From NCBI RefSeq assembly GCF_029846275.1, contig NZ_JARVWS010000002.1:1240001-1304000 (forward strand): DNA of 64,000 bases. Reading direction: 5' to 3'. Both the position numbers and the translations under genes were made by a program. The DNA comes from Nocardioides sp. CER19 (GTDB taxonomy: Bacteria; Actinomycetota; Actinomycetes; Propionibacteriales; Nocardioidaceae). The notes beneath the pieces are model-generated. The model did not search any database, was not told where the DNA came from, and saw nothing but the letters and a program-made list of their open reading frames with translations. Shown here piece after piece: positions 18,911 to 31,518 of the stretch; the first letter of the stretch is position 1; every line of letters begins with the position of its first letter.

Positions 18911-18934
18911 CCGGCCGGGAATTCGTCCGGCCGG
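18911..18934. terminator. Inverted repeat after gntP
   Basis: CCGGCCGG, eight bases, CCGGCCGG: perfect arms just past the gntP stop. There is no T tract, so termination here is only probable. Confidence 0.45.
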
Positions 18935-19021
18935 ACCCGTGTTGACTAGCATGAACCCGTTCCGGTCCGGTTCACCTCGCGTCTCGCGTGAGGACCCGGC
19001 CCCTGAGTGATGAGGACATCC

Positions 19022-19228
19022 ATGAAGGCTGACATCCACCCGCAGTACGTCGAGACCCAGGTGACCTGCACCTGCGGCGCGACGTTCACCACGCGCTCGA
19101 CCAAGACCGACGGCGTCATCCGCGCCGACGTCTGCTCGCAGTGCCACCCGTTCTACACCGGCAAGCAGAAGATCCTCGACACCGGCGGCCGCGTCGCCCG
19201 GTTCGAGGCCCGCTACGGCAAGAAGTAG
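19022..19228 (+). CDS. rpmE: 50S ribosomal protein L31 (zinc-binding type)
   Basis: The protein has 68 residues. It starts [14 protein letters not shown]. The four zinc cysteines are C16, C18, C38 and C41 (TCTCG and CSQCHP), so this is the C+ form that needs zinc; a C- paralogue may exist elsewhere for zinc shortage. The ATG follows a GAGGA site. A promoter-like TAGCAT near 18947 would give a leader of about 65 bases. A strong terminator follows. Confidence 0.97.
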   Translation: MKADIHPQYVETQVTCTCGATFTTRSTKTDGVIRADVCSQCHPFYTGKQKILDTGGRVARFEARYGKK

Positions 19229-19235
19229 CTGCTTC

Positions 19236-19276
19236 CGAGCGCCGGCCCCCGCTTCCGAGCGGGCGGCCGGCGCTCG
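19236..19276 (+). terminator. Terminator after rpmE
   Basis: CGAGCGCCGGCC (19236-19247) pairs perfectly with GGCCGGCGCTCG (19265-19276). It begins seven bases past the stop and is followed by CATTTCT. The loop contains a further small stem. Confidence 0.7.
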
Positions 19277-19310
19277 TCATTTCTGAGCGGTCGAGGAGTG
19301 GGAGGTCAGG

Positions 19311-20384
19311 ATGTTCGAGGCGGTCGAGGGTCTCGTCGAGGAGCACCACGGGCTGGAGGGTCGGCTCGCGGCGCCGGAGACGCACGCCGACGCGCGCCTG
19401 GCCAAGCAGCTCAACCAGCGGTACGCCGAGCTGAGCGCCATCATCGGCGCCTACCGGCACTGGCAGCGGCTCGGCGACGACATCGAGGCCGCGCGTTCGC
19501 TGGCCGCCGAGGACCCGTCCTTCGCGGAGGAGGCCGACCAGCTCGCCGAGCGCAGGGTCGACGCCGAGGAGCGGCTGCGCCGCCTCCTGGTGCCGCGTGA
19601 CCCGGCGGACGACAAGGACGCGATCCTCGAGGTGAAGTCGGGCGAGGGCGGCGAGGAGTCAGCGCTCTTCGCAGGCGACCTGCTCCGGATGTACACCCGC
19701 TTCGCCGAGCGGCACGGGTGGAAGACCGAGCTCCTCGACGCCACCGAGTCCGATCTCGGCGGCTACAAGTCGGTCACGGTCGCGGTGAAGGCCAAGGGGA
19801 CGCCCGAGCCGGGCCAGGCGCCGTACGCGCTGCTCAAGTTCGAGGGCGGCGTACACCGGGTCCAGCGCGTCCCGGTCACGGAGAGCCAGGGCCGGGTGCA
19901 CACGTCGGCGGCGGGCGTGCTCGTCATGCCGGAGGCCGAGCAGGTCGACGTCACGATCGACGAGAACGACCTGCGCATCGACGTCTTCCGGAGCTCCGGC
20001 CCGGGCGGGCAGAGCGTCAACACGACCGACTCGGCGGTTCGCATCACCCACCTGCCCACCGGCATCGTCGTCAGCTGCCAGAACGAGAAGAGCCAGCTCC
20101 AGAACAAGGAGCAGGCGCTCCGCATCCTCCGCGCCCGGCTGTTGCAGGCGGCGCAGGACGCGGCCGACGCCGAGGCGAGCGACGCCCGGCGCAGCCAGGT
20201 GCGCACGGTCGACCGCTCGGAGCGGATCCGCACCTACAACTTCCCGGAGAACCGGATCTCCGACCACCGGACCGGCTACAAGGCCTACAACCTCGACCAG
20301 GTGCTCGACGGCGAGCTCGGGCCGGTGCTGGAGTCGGCCGTCGAGGCCGATCTGGCGGCGCGCCTCGCCGCCCTCGAGAGCTGA
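19311..20384 (+). CDS. prfA: Peptide chain release factor 1
   Basis: The protein has 357 residues. The N-terminal coiled region (1-100) is followed by domain 2 and the GGQ loop [15 protein letters not shown], with GGQ at 232-234. This loop triggers peptide release at UAA and UAG. The stop-codon recognition motif lies in domain 2, before the GGQ loop. The ATG at 19311 follows GGGAGGTCAGG. prmC, which methylates the GGQ glutamine, starts eight bases downstream, a functionally matched pair. Confidence 0.96.
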   Translation: MFEAVEGLVEEHHGLEGRLAAPETHADARLAKQLNQRYAELSAIIGAYRHWQRLGDDIEAARSLAAEDPSFAEEADQLAERRVDAEERLRRLLVPRDPADDKDAILEVKSGEGGEESALFAGDLLRMYTRFAERHGWKTELLDATESDLGGYKSVTVAVKAKGTPEPGQAPYALLKFEGGVHRVQRVPVTESQGRVHTSAAGVLVMPEAEQVDVTIDENDLRIDVFRSSGPGGQSVNTTDSAVRITHLPTGIVVSCQNEKSQLQNKEQALRILRARLLQAAQDAADAEASDARRSQVRTVDRSERIRTYNFPENRISDHRTGYKAYNLDQVLDGELGPVLESAVEADLAARLAALES

Positions 20385-20391
20385 CGGCTCG

Positions 20392-21270
20392 ATGACCGAG
20401 GTCACTCGGCGCAGCCTGCTCGCGACCGGAGCCGTGCTGCTGCGCGAGGGCGGCGTGGCCAGCCCCGACCACGACGCGAGCGTGCTGCTCGCGCACGTGC
20501 TCGGCGTCTCCCGAGGCGCGCTCGTCCTCGTCGACCACATCACCGACGAGCAGGCCGACGGCTACCTCGAGCTGGTCCATCGCCGGGCCGCCCGCGAGCC
20601 GCTCCAGCACCTGACCGGGGTCGCTTACTTCCGCCACGTCGAGCTCGCCGTGGGACCCGGCGTCTTCGTCCCACGGCCCGAGACGGAGCTGCTCGCCGGG
20701 TGGGCCGTCGAGCAGGCCCACCGGGTCGCCCGGGAGACTCGGCGCGAGCCCGTCGTCGTCGACCTGTGCACCGGCTCGGGCGCGATCGCGAAGAGCATCG
20801 CGGCCGAGGTTCCCGGCGCGCGGGTGCACGCGGTCGAGCTGGGCGAGGACGCCTACGCCTGGGCGGAGCGCAACCTGTCCGGCAGCGGGGTCGACCTGCG
20901 CCACGGGGACATGGGGACCGCTTTCGAGGATCTGCGGGGCAGCGTCGACGTCGTCGTCTGCAACCCGCCCTACATCCCCCTGACCGCGTGGGAGTCGGTC
21001 GCCGCCGAGGCGCGCGACCACGACCCCGATCTCGCGCTCTACTCGGGCCAGGACGGTCTCGACGCGATGCGGGTCCTGGAGCAACGGGCCGCGTTCCTGC
21101 TCGGGCCCGGGGGAGTGGTCGGCGCGGAGCACGCGGACGAGCAGGGCCCCGACGGCCTCGGCGGAGGCGCGCCGGCGGTCTTCGCGGCGACCGGCCGGTG
21201 GGTCGACGTACGCGACCACCTCGACCTGGCGGGGCGACCCCGCTACACGACCGCGAGGCTGGCACGATGA
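20392..21270 (+). CDS. prmC: Release factor glutamine N5-methyltransferase
   Basis: The protein has 292 residues. The N-terminal helical domain (1-85) recognises the release factor. The SAM-binding core has VVVDLCTGSGAIA and the catalytic NPPY at 191-194. PGVFVPRPETELLAGW is the conserved linker. It methylates the Gln of the GGQ motif in RF1 and RF2. The stop overlaps the ATG of the next gene (ATGA). Confidence 0.95.
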   Translation: MTEVTRRSLLATGAVLLREGGVASPDHDASVLLAHVLGVSRGALVLVDHITDEQADGYLELVHRRAAREPLQHLTGVAYFRHVELAVGPGVFVPRPETELLAGWAVEQAHRVARETRREPVVVDLCTGSGAIAKSIAAEVPGARVHAVELGEDAYAWAERNLSGSGVDLRHGDMGTAFEDLRGSVDVVVCNPPYIPLTAWESVAAEARDHDPDLALYSGQDGLDAMRVLEQRAAFLLGPGGVVGAEHADEQGPDGLGGGAPAVFAATGRWVDVRDHLDLAGRPRYTTARLAR

Positions 21271-21938
21271 GCAGCATGCCAGCGGAGCGTTTCACGACAG
21301 GGTCCGACGAGGAGCGAGCCGCCGCCGTCGACGCGGCGGCCCGGGCGGTCACCCGGGGCGAGCTCGTCGTGATCCCCACCGACACCGTCTACGGCATCGG
21401 CGCCGACGCGTTCGACCCGGTCGCGGTCAAGGCGCTGCTCGACGCGAAGGGCCGGGGCCGTGAGATGCCGCCGCCGGTGCTCGTCGCGTCGGCGACGACG
21501 CTCGACGCGCTGGCCGTCGGCGTCCCGGAGTGGGCCCGCGCGCTCACCGAGGCGTTCTGGCCCGGCGCCCTCACCCTGGTCTGCCACCAGCAGAGCTCCC
21601 TGCAGTGGGACCTCGGCGAGACGCGAGGGACCGTCGCCGTGCGCGTGCCCGACCACCCGGTCGCGATCGAGGTCCTCGAGCGCACCGGCCCGCTCGCGGT
21701 CAGCTCGGCCAACCGCACGGGGATGCCGGCCGCGACCGACGCCGACGCGGCCGAGGAGATGCTCGGCCACGCCGTCGCCGTCCTCGTGGACTCCGGCCCG
21801 ACGTCCGGGCCCGAGCCGTCCACCATCGTCGACGCCACCGGCGAGGCGCCGCGGCTGCTGCGCCTCGGCGCGATCGGCGTCGACCGCCTCAACGAGGTGC
21901 TCGCGCCCCACGACGTCACCGTGTCCGAAGGCGAGTAG
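21267..21938 (+). CDS. tsaC: L-threonylcarbamoyladenylate synthase (Sua5/YrdC/TsaC family)
   Basis: The protein has 223 residues. The YrdC signature TRGELVVIPTDTVYGIGADAF and the later GPLAVSSANRTGMPAATDA are both present. It makes threonylcarbamoyl-AMP from threonine, bicarbonate and ATP for the t6A modification of tRNAs that read ANN codons. There is no long C-terminal Sua5 domain, so it is the short form. It overlaps prmC by 4 bases, and its TAG overlaps the GTG of wecA by one base. Confidence 0.95.
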   Translation: MSSMPAERFTTGSDEERAAAVDAAARAVTRGELVVIPTDTVYGIGADAFDPVAVKALLDAKGRGREMPPPVLVASATTLDALAVGVPEWARALTEAFWPGALTLVCHQQSSLQWDLGETRGTVAVRVPDHPVAIEVLERTGPLAVSSANRTGMPAATDADAAEEMLGHAVAVLVDSGPTSGPEPSTIVDATGEAPRLLRLGAIGVDRLNEVLAPHDVTVSEGE

Positions 21939-23062
21939 TGCGCGCCTATCTCCTGCTCTTCCTCGTCGCGGCGTCGGTCACCTACCTCCTCACGGTGATC
22001 GCCCGCGAGGTCGCGCTGCGCACCGGCGCGGTCGCCCGCGTGCGCGACCGCGACGTGCACGCGGAGCCGATCCCCTACATGGGCGGCGTCGCCATGCTCG
22101 GCGGCCTCGGCGCGGCCTACCTCGTGGCGCGTCAGCTGCCGTTCCTCTCCGGAGGCTCGCCGTTCGTGCTGCGCGACGCGGGCGTCGTGCTCGTGGCCGG
22201 CGCGATCATCTGCATGGTGGGCGTGCTCGACGACATCTTCGAGCTCGACGCCCTCACCAAGCTCGGTGGGCAGGTGCTGGCCACGGCGTTCCTGATCGCG
22301 TTCAACATCCAGTACTTCTTCATCCCGACGGGCGGGAACACGTTCTTCTCGCTCGATCCGACGCAGGGTGCGCTGCTGACCGGCGTGATGGTCATCGCCA
22401 CCGTCAACGCCGTGAACTTCATCGACGGCCTCGACGGCCTGGCGGCCGGGGTGGTCGGCATCGGGGCACTGGCGTTCTTCGCGTTCTGCTACGGCATCAC
22501 CCGCCTCAACCAGGTGGACCGCGCGAGCACCGCCGCGCTGCTCAGCATCGCGCTGGCTGGCGCCTGCGTGGGCTTCCTGATCCACAACTGGAACCCGGCC
22601 CGGCTCTTCATGGGAGACAGCGGCTCGATGCTCCTGGGGCTCGTCCTGTCGGCGAGCGCGGTCAGTCTCTCCGGTCAGTTCACCCCCGGCCAGCTCAGCC
22701 AGGGCGTCAGCGGCTCGGCCGCCAGCCTGCTGCCGACCTTCCTGCCGATCGCGCTCCCGCTCACCCTGCTGCTGGTCCCGATCGCTGACCTGGTCATGGC
22801 CGTCGTACGTCGGACGCGGGCCGGCCGCTCGCCGTTCGCGCCCGACAAGCAGCACCTCCACCACCGGCTCCTCGAGATCGGCCACTCGCAGCGGCGCGCG
22901 GTGCTGATCATGTGGCTGTGGGCCGCGCTGATCGCGTTCGGCTCGTCCTTCGCCAGCCTCTACTCCGGGCCGTGGATGTGGGGCACCCTCGCCGCCTCTC
23001 TCGTCGTGACGCTGGCGCTGACCTTCCTGCTGCCCAAGCTGCGCCAGGTCGACCCCGCCTGA
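21938..23062 (+). CDS. wecA: Undecaprenyl-phosphate sugar-1-phosphate transferase (WecA/TagO type)
   Basis: The protein has 374 residues and about 11 membrane helices. Family motifs in order: HAEPIPYMGGVAMLGG, the acidic VGVLDDIFELDALTKL (DDxxD-like), NAVNFIDGLDGLAAG, FMGDSGSMLLG and the cytoplasmic HxHH loop DKQHLHHRLLEIGHSQ. It loads GlcNAc-1-phosphate onto undecaprenyl phosphate, the first lipid-linked step of arabinogalactan or teichoic-type wall polymers. The GTG start overlaps the previous stop. The LCP protein at 904 uses such lipid-linked products. Confidence 0.93.
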   Translation: MRAYLLLFLVAASVTYLLTVIAREVALRTGAVARVRDRDVHAEPIPYMGGVAMLGGLGAAYLVARQLPFLSGGSPFVLRDAGVVLVAGAIICMVGVLDDIFELDALTKLGGQVLATAFLIAFNIQYFFIPTGGNTFFSLDPTQGALLTGVMVIATVNAVNFIDGLDGLAAGVVGIGALAFFAFCYGITRLNQVDRASTAALLSIALAGACVGFLIHNWNPARLFMGDSGSMLLGLVLSASAVSLSGQFTPGQLSQGVSGSAASLLPTFLPIALPLTLLLVPIADLVMAVVRRTRAGRSPFAPDKQHLHHRLLEIGHSQRRAVLIMWLWAALIAFGSSFASLYSGPWMWGTLAASLVVTLALTFLLPKLRQVDPA

Positions 23063-23140
23063 CCGCTCCTCACGGGCTCTCTGGAACGTTCCATTTAGGA
23101 CTGCCGGGGCGCTTGTGATAACTTTCACGAGCGATCTGGT

Positions 23141-23146
23141 TAGGGT
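23141..23146 (+). promoter_or_regulatory. -10 box of the atp operon (leaderless)
   Basis: TAGGGT ends six bases before the ATG at 23153, so transcripts likely begin at the leader-peptide start codon. Confidence 0.55.
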
Positions 23147-23152
23147 TTCGGG

Positions 23153-23221
23153 ATGCCGCACATGCAGCTCGGCGACCAGGTCGTGACCGTCAGAACTCCT
23201 CCACAGAACGGCCGCCGATGA
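23153..23221 (+). CDS. Possible 22-residue leader peptide of the atp operon
   Basis: The reading frame encodes MPHMQLGDQVVTVRTPPQNGR followed by Arg and a stop. Its ATG lies six bases after a TAGGGT -10 box, the spacing seen for leaderless genes throughout this window. Its TGA overlaps the ATG of the next gene (ATGA), so translation would couple directly into the AtpI-like gene, which has no clear ribosome site of its own. The peptide is basic at its end and has no membrane segment. Whether it regulates or only delivers ribosomes is unknown. The next ATG, at 23218, could instead be the first used. Confidence 0.5.
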   Translation: MPHMQLGDQVVTVRTPPQNGRR

Positions 23222-23706
23222 TGACGACCGAGTCGAAGCAGGTCAGCGCCACCGTCGGCGCCGGCACGCTCCTCGGTGCGGCCGCGTGGGCGTTTCCCGC
23301 CGGCCTCGTGGTCGCCCTGGCCGGGCTCGCCGTGGACGGCTCCACGGCGCTGTACGCCGGCCTGGCCGGCGCGGTGGCGACGGTGCTCGTCCTGGCGGGC
23401 GGTGCGCTGGTCGTCGGCGTGGTCGCCCGGATCATGCCGGTCGCCTCGCTGATGCTCGCGCTGCTCACCTACGTGTGCCAGCTGCTGCTCCTGACCGTGG
23501 CGCTGACGGCGGTCGCGAACCTCGCCGACGACACCGCCACGCAATGGTCGGCGGGAGCCCTGATCGCCGTCACGCTGGTGTGGACGATCGCCCACCTGCT
23601 GCTCGCCACGCGCCGCCGGATCGCGGTCTACGACGTCACCCTGCCGAGCGGAGATTCATCGGCGTCCGATGCTTCTACCACTGGCACCAGGGCGGGTGCG
23701 CGATGA
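23218..23706 (+). CDS. AtpI-like membrane protein of the ATP synthase operon
   Basis: The protein has 162 residues and four hydrophobic helices (about 15-38, 42-62, 70-98 and 108-130), then a Ser/Thr/Gly-rich cytoplasmic tail. It has the position and topology of the poorly conserved protein I that actinobacteria carry at the head of atp operons, thought to help c-ring assembly or Mg supply. Sequence identity to a named family was not recognised. The start ATG overlaps the leader-peptide stop. A second promoter-like TATTGT follows the gene. Confidence 0.65.
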   Translation: MMTTESKQVSATVGAGTLLGAAAWAFPAGLVVALAGLAVDGSTALYAGLAGAVATVLVLAGGALVVGVVARIMPVASLMLALLTYVCQLLLLTVALTAVANLADDTATQWSAGALIAVTLVWTIAHLLLATRRRIAVYDVTLPSGDSSASDASTTGTRAGAR

Positions 23707-23737
23707 CCCCTTCACGGCTGCTATTGTCCGGGGCGCG

Positions 23738-23968
23738 ATGGCACCCGACGACTCCCCGCGCAGGGATCCGTGGCGCTCGTTCAGCTACCTCGTGGCAGGC
23801 GTGGCGTTCTACGGCGCGGTCGGCTGGGGACTGGACTGGTGGCTGGGGACGCACTTCCTGGTCGCGGTCGGGATCGTCTTCGGCGCGGTGCTCGGCATCT
23901 ACATGACGTGGGCGTCGCTGAAGGCGGACGAGGACGACCCGGGTAGCGACGGCGACCCGAAGACGTAA
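23738..23968 (+). CDS. AtpZ/AtpI family small membrane protein
   Basis: The protein has 76 residues and two membrane helices (about 17-35 and 40-60), with the family look DPWRSFSYLVAGVAFYGAVGW and IGIVFGAVLGIYM. The charged tail ends in DDPGSDGDPKT. Members sit before atpB and assist assembly of the rotor ring. The ATG at 23738 was chosen because an in-frame upstream extension is not hydrophobic or conserved. A TATTGT box ten bases upstream suggests an internal promoter. Confidence 0.7.
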   Translation: MAPDDSPRRDPWRSFSYLVAGVAFYGAVGWGLDWWLGTHFLVAVGIVFGAVLGIYMTWASLKADEDDPGSDGDPKT

Positions 23969-24010
23969 GGCTTGACAGTTGTATCCGAAGAAGAGAGTGC
24001 AGGAGACAGA

Positions 24011-24796
24011 GTGAGTTCACTCGCGACGGTGGTCCGGGCCGAGTCGTTCGAGCCTCCCGGCCCGAACAACTTCGACCTCCCCGGCTTCTTCGGAAGCTCG
24101 GTCACCAAGCCGATGGTCCTCATCGTCCTCGCGGCGATCGTGGTCTTCGCCTTCTTCTACCTCTCCATCCGCCGCCGCGCGCTCGTGCCGAGCAAGCTGC
24201 AGTACGCGGGGGAGAGCGCCTACGGGATGGTGCGCAACAGCATCGCGCGCGACATCATCGGCGGCCACGACTACCGGCGGTTCATCCCCTACCTGGTCAC
24301 CCTCTTCTTCTTCATCCTGGTCAACAACCTGTTCGGGTCGATCCCGTTCCTGGCCTTCCCGACGTTCTCGCGGGCCTCCATGGCCTACGCGCTGGCCGGT
24401 GTGTCCTGGGTGCTCTACAACGCGGTCGGCATCCGTCGCCACGGCTTCGTCGGCTACCTGAAGCTCCAGACGGTCCCCGCCGGCGTGCAGGCCTTCATGC
24501 TGCCGCTGCTGGTGCCGCTGGAGTTCTTCTCCAACATCCTGGTCCGCCCGGTCACGCTGGCCCTCCGTCTGTTCTGCAACATGTTCGCGGGCCACCTCCT
24601 GCTGATGCTGTTCGCGACCGGCGGTCTCTACCTCATCAAGGAGGTCGGTGGGATCGGCTACATCGCCGGCCCCCTCGCCTGGGTGCTCGCGGTCGCGATC
24701 GCCTTCCTGGAGATGCTGGTCCAGTTCCTGCAGGCCTACGTCTTCACCCTGCTCAACGCGATGTACCTCCAGGGTGCGCTCGCCGACGAGCACTGA
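24011..24796 (+). CDS. atpB: ATP synthase subunit a
   Basis: The protein has 261 residues, an integral Fo subunit with five or six helices. The essential arginine lies in helix 4 of the pattern [23 protein letters not shown]. The C-terminal helix [23 protein letters not shown] is typical. It forms the proton half-channels against the c ring. The GTG at 24011 has AGGAGA seven bases upstream; a TTG at 23972 would add 13 residues and has no ribosome site. Confidence 0.96.
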   Translation: MSSLATVVRAESFEPPGPNNFDLPGFFGSSVTKPMVLIVLAAIVVFAFFYLSIRRRALVPSKLQYAGESAYGMVRNSIARDIIGGHDYRRFIPYLVTLFFFILVNNLFGSIPFLAFPTFSRASMAYALAGVSWVLYNAVGIRRHGFVGYLKLQTVPAGVQAFMLPLLVPLEFFSNILVRPVTLALRLFCNMFAGHLLLMLFATGGLYLIKEVGGIGYIAGPLAWVLAVAIAFLEMLVQFLQAYVFTLLNAMYLQGALADEH

Positions 24797-24863
24797 GCCC
24801 GGGTCACCGGACTCCCTGAGCTTCAACTCCAACAGCAGTAACCAACCGAAAGGAAACACCGCC

Positions 24864-25067
24864 GTGGACGGCAACCTCAACATGATCGGGTACGGCCTGG
24901 CTGCCATCGGCCCGGGTGTCGGCATCGGTCTCATCTTCGCCGCCTACATCTCCGGCGTCGCTCGCCAGCCCGAGGCGCAGAGCCGTCTCCAGGCGATCGC
25001 CATCCTCGGCTTCGCGCTGGCCGAGGCGCTCGCCATCATCGGTATCGCCCTCGCGTTCGTCCTCTGA
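24864..25067 (+). CDS. atpE: ATP synthase subunit c
   Basis: The protein has 67 residues and two helices joined by the polar loop ARQPEAQ. The first helix has the glycine-rich [20 protein letters not shown] that packs the ring. The proton-carrying glutamate is in [15 protein letters not shown]. The GTG start follows GAAAGGAAAC. It is very short, as usual, and is the rotor-ring subunit. Confidence 0.96.
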   Translation: MDGNLNMIGYGLAAIGPGVGIGLIFAAYISGVARQPEAQSRLQAIAILGFALAEALAIIGIALAFVL

Positions 25068-25078
25068 CCCACGCCTAG

Positions 25079-25653
<575 letters not shown>

Positions 25654-25654
<1 letters not shown>

Positions 25655-26463
25655 TGGACTTCCGTGGTGCTTCGGCCGAGGCGGTCGCCGCTCTCACCGG
25701 CGAGCTGGTCCCGCTGACCGGCTCGGGTGAGGCGGCGAGCGCCCTCGCCGACGGCCTCTTCTCGGTGTCGCAGACGCTGCGGTCCGAGCCGGCGCTGCGC
25801 CGGTTCGTCACCGACGTCTCGGTGCCGACCGAGGCCAAGCAGGGCCTGGTGCGCGAGGTGTTCGTCGGCAAGCTGCCGGACGACGCCCTCACGCTGGTCG
25901 CCTCGGCGGTCGGGCGCCGGTGGACCGGCAGCCATGACCTCGCCGACGCGCTGGAGCACCTCAGCGAGGTCGCCACGGTCCGCTCGGCCGGCGGCCAGGT
26001 GAAGCAGCTGTCCGACGAGCTGTTCGCGTTCGGCCAGGTCGTCCAGCGCAACCCCGAGCTGCGGGACGCGCTGTCCGACCCGGTCCGCTCGACGCAGGAC
26101 AAGACCGGTCTCGTGGACTCGCTGCTCGCCGGCAAGGCGCTGCCCGCCACGGTGACGCTGGCCAAGCAGGCGCTGGCCGGCACCTACCGCACGGTCTCGG
26201 TCGCGCTGGCCGAGTACCAGAAGGTCGCGGCCTCGGTCCACGACGAGGGCGTCGCCACCGTGCGTGTCGCGAAGCCGCTGACGGATACCGAGACAGAGCG
26301 GCTCGGAGCTGCCCTGCAGCGTGCCTACGGCCGCCCGATCCACCTCAACCTGCTCGTCGACCCCGAGGTGCTGGGCGGCATCAAGGTCGAGATCGGCGAC
26401 GATGTCATCGACGGCACCATCGCCAGCCGCCTGGACGACGCCCGCCGGGCGATCAGCGGCTGA
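25654..26463 (+). CDS. atpH: ATP synthase subunit delta
   Basis: The protein has 269 residues, longer than the ~180 of E. coli delta, as in other actinobacteria. It is not the b-delta fusion of mycobacteria because no membrane helix is present. The family C-terminal motif appears as [20 protein letters not shown]. It joins the peripheral stalk to F1. It is coupled to atpF by a one-base overlap. Confidence 0.94.
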
Positions 26464-26510
26464 CCCCCACGACGTACGACGAAGAATTTCGAGAGAGAAG
26501 GCATCAGGAG

Positions 26511-28151
26511 ATGACGGAGCTTTCCATCCGTCCGGAGGAGATCCGCGACGCGCTGAGCAAGTACGTCGCCGAGTACAAGCCGGAGGCCGCGTCCCGCGAG
26601 GAGGTCGGCAACGTCTCCCAGACCGCCGACGGCATCGCGCGCGTCACCGGTCTGCCCTCGGCCATGGCGAACGAGCTGCTCGAGTTCGAGGACGGCACCC
26701 TGGGCCTCGCCCTGAACCTGGACACCCGCGAGATCGGCGTCGTCGTCCTCGGTGACTTCGACGGCATCGAGGAGGGCCAGACGGTCCGCCGTACCGGCGA
26801 GGTCCTGTCGGTCCCCGTCGGCGACGGCTACCTCGGCCGCGTCGTGGACCCGCTCGGCAACCCGATCGACGGCCTCGGCGACGTCGCGACCACCGGCCGC
26901 CGTGCGCTCGAGCTCCAGGCGCCGAGCGTGATGCAGCGCAAGTCGGTCCACGAGCCGCTCGCCACCGGCATCAAGGCCATCGACGCGATGACCCCGATCG
27001 GCCGCGGCCAGCGCCAGCTCATCATCGGTGACCGCGCGACCGGCAAGACCACGGTCGCGATCGACACGATCATCAACCAGAAGCAGAACTGGGAGACCGG
27101 CGACCCGGCGAAGCAGGTCCGCTGCATCTACGTCGCCATCGGCCAGAAGGGCTCGACCATCGCCTCGGTGCGCGGTGCCCTCGAGGAGGCCGGCGCGCTG
27201 GAGTACACCACCATCGTCGCCGCCCCGGCGTCCGACAGCGCCGGCTTCAAGTACCTCGCCCCCTACACCGGCTCGGCCATCGGCCAGCACTGGATGTACG
27301 ACGGCAAGCACGTCCTCATCGTGTTCGACGACCTGACCAAGCAGGCCGAGGCCTACCGCGCCGTGTCGCTGCTGCTGCGTCGTCCGCCGGGCCGTGAGGC
27401 CTACCCGGGTGACGTCTTCTACCTGCACAGCCGTCTCCTCGAGCGCTGCGCGAAGCTGTCCGACGACCTGGGCGCCGGCTCGATGACCGGTCTGCCGATC
27501 ATCGAGACCAAGGCCAACGACGTGTCGGCGTTCATCCCGACCAACGTCATCTCGATCACCGACGGCCAGATCTTCCTGCAGTCCGACCTGTTCGCGGCCA
27601 ACCAGCGCCCCGCCATCGACGTGGGTGTCTCGGTGTCGCGAGTCGGCGGTGCGGCGATGACCAAGGCGATGAAGGCCGTCACCGGCTCGCTCAAGGTCGA
27701 CCTCGCGCAGTTCCGCGCCATGGAGGCCTTCGCGATGTTCGCGTCCGACCTCGACGCGGCCTCGCGACAGCAGCTCGACCGCGGCCAGCGCCTGATGGCG
27801 CTGCTCAAGCAGCCGGCCTACTCGCCCTACCCGCTCGAGGAGATGACGGTGTCGCTGTGGCTGGGCACCACCGGCCGCCTCGACAAGCTCCCGGTGGCCG
27901 ACGTCCTGAAGTTCGAGCAGGAGTTCATCGACTACGTGAAGCGGACCAAGTCGGGCATCCTCGACGGCATCCGCGAGACGCTGAAGTTCGAGGACTCCAC
28001 GGAGTCCGAGCTGGCGTCGGCGTACGACGAGTTCAGCAACCAGTTCGAGACCTCCGACGGTGGCTCGATCAGGGCCGGCTCGGAGACGACCGAGGCTCTC
28101 GAGGACGGCGACGTCGAGCAGGAGCAGATCGTCAAGCAGAAGCGGGGCTGA
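26511..28151 (+). CDS. atpA: ATP synthase subunit alpha
   Basis: The protein has 546 residues. The P-loop GDRATGKT lies at 173-180. The N-terminal barrel, nucleotide domain ([20 protein letters not shown]) and helical C-terminal domain are complete. The C-terminal extension is long and acidic ([14 protein letters not shown] end), which is common in actinobacteria and can influence ATP hydrolysis. A GAGAGAAGG site precedes the ATG. The four-base gap to atpG shows tight operon packing. Confidence 0.97.
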   Translation: MTELSIRPEEIRDALSKYVAEYKPEAASREEVGNVSQTADGIARVTGLPSAMANELLEFEDGTLGLALNLDTREIGVVVLGDFDGIEEGQTVRRTGEVLSVPVGDGYLGRVVDPLGNPIDGLGDVATTGRRALELQAPSVMQRKSVHEPLATGIKAIDAMTPIGRGQRQLIIGDRATGKTTVAIDTIINQKQNWETGDPAKQVRCIYVAIGQKGSTIASVRGALEEAGALEYTTIVAAPASDSAGFKYLAPYTGSAIGQHWMYDGKHVLIVFDDLTKQAEAYRAVSLLLRRPPGREAYPGDVFYLHSRLLERCAKLSDDLGAGSMTGLPIIETKANDVSAFIPTNVISITDGQIFLQSDLFAANQRPAIDVGVSVSRVGGAAMTKAMKAVTGSLKVDLAQFRAMEAFAMFASDLDAASRQQLDRGQRLMALLKQPAYSPYPLEEMTVSLWLGTTGRLDKLPVADVLKFEQEFIDYVKRTKSGILDGIRETLKFEDSTESELASAYDEFSNQFETSDGGSIRAGSETTEALEDGDVEQEQIVKQKRG

Positions 28152-28154
28152 CGG

Positions 28155-30591
<2,437 letters not shown>

Positions 30592-30592
<1 letters not shown>

Positions 30593-30984
30593 TGGCTGAC
30601 TTCCTGACGGTCGAGCTGGTCGCCGCCGACCGGACCGTGTGGTCAGGCGAGGCGACGATGGTGATCGCGCGGACCACCGAGGGCGACCTCGGTGTCCTGC
30701 GCGGCCACCAGCCGACACTCTCGCTGCTCACCGACGCCGTCGTCGAGATCAGTCCGGAGGAGGGCCCCGTCGTCGTCGCGTCCGTCGACGGCGGGTTCCT
30801 CTCGGTCGCCGACGACCGGGTCTCGATCCTCTCGGAGCACGCCCTGCTCGCCGAGGAGATCAACGTCGACGAGGCGCGCACCGAGCTGGAGACGGCCCGC
30901 AACCTGATCGGGTCCGACGACGACGCCGAGCGTCGCATCCGCCGCGCCGAGGCCCGCATCCGCGCGGTCGAGAAGGCTTCCTGA
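30592..30984 (+). CDS. atpC: ATP synthase subunit epsilon
   Basis: The protein has 130 residues. The beta-sandwich (1-85, LTVELVAADRTVWSGEATMV) and C-terminal helical hairpin (EARTELETARNLI onward) are both present. It links gamma to the c ring and can inhibit ATP hydrolysis. The one-base overlap with atpD couples translation. Confidence 0.95.
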
Positions 30985-31020
30985 GGGTCTGGCCGAGGAA
31001 CGGGCCGAGGAAGAGGAGGG

Positions 31021-31461
31021 ATGCCGACGTGGGAGTGGGGGCTTGACGCCGTCGGCGTGCTGCTCGTCCTCGTCGTCTGCTACTTCCTCGCGCTCCTGGT
31101 CCGTCGCCGCGTCATCGGTCGGCACGGCGGCACCTTCGAGCTGAGTCACCGCGTCCGGGCCGGTCGGCCCGGGCGCGGTTGGCTTCTCGGGGTCGGGCGC
31201 TACTCCGGTGAGACCCTGGAGTGGTTCCGCGTCTTCTCGCTCTCGCCGCGACCCAAGCGGAGCTGGCAGCGGATCAGGATGTCCTACGACTCCAGCCGCG
31301 TGGCCGAGGGCGCGGAGTCGATGGCCCTCTATCCCGGCCACGTCATCGTCACGTGCCAATACGACGGCCGGCTGATCGACTTCGCCATGGCCCCGGCCTC
31401 GCTGACCGGCTTCCAGGCCTGGCTGGAGTCGCGACCGCCCGGAACCGACTGGTCCCGCTGA
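31021..31461 (+). CDS. DUF2550 family membrane protein
   Basis: The protein has 146 residues. One N-terminal membrane helix (about 7-25) is followed by a basic domain with GWLLGVGRYSGETLEWFRVFSLSP, the DUF2550 pattern, and ends in SLTGFQAWLESRPPGTDWS. It sits directly after atpC, as in many actinobacteria, so it is a conserved neighbour of the ATP synthase with no established role. The ATG at 31021 follows AAGAGGAGGG. Confidence 0.88.
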   Translation: MPTWEWGLDAVGVLLVLVVCYFLALLVRRRVIGRHGGTFELSHRVRAGRPGRGWLLGVGRYSGETLEWFRVFSLSPRPKRSWQRIRMSYDSSRVAEGAESMALYPGHVIVTCQYDGRLIDFAMAPASLTGFQAWLESRPPGTDWSR

Positions 31462-31518
31462 CCCTGCACCGCCCACGGGGGCGGGAGTGGAGGACCAGCG
31501 GGACCAGCGCGTCGCGGC

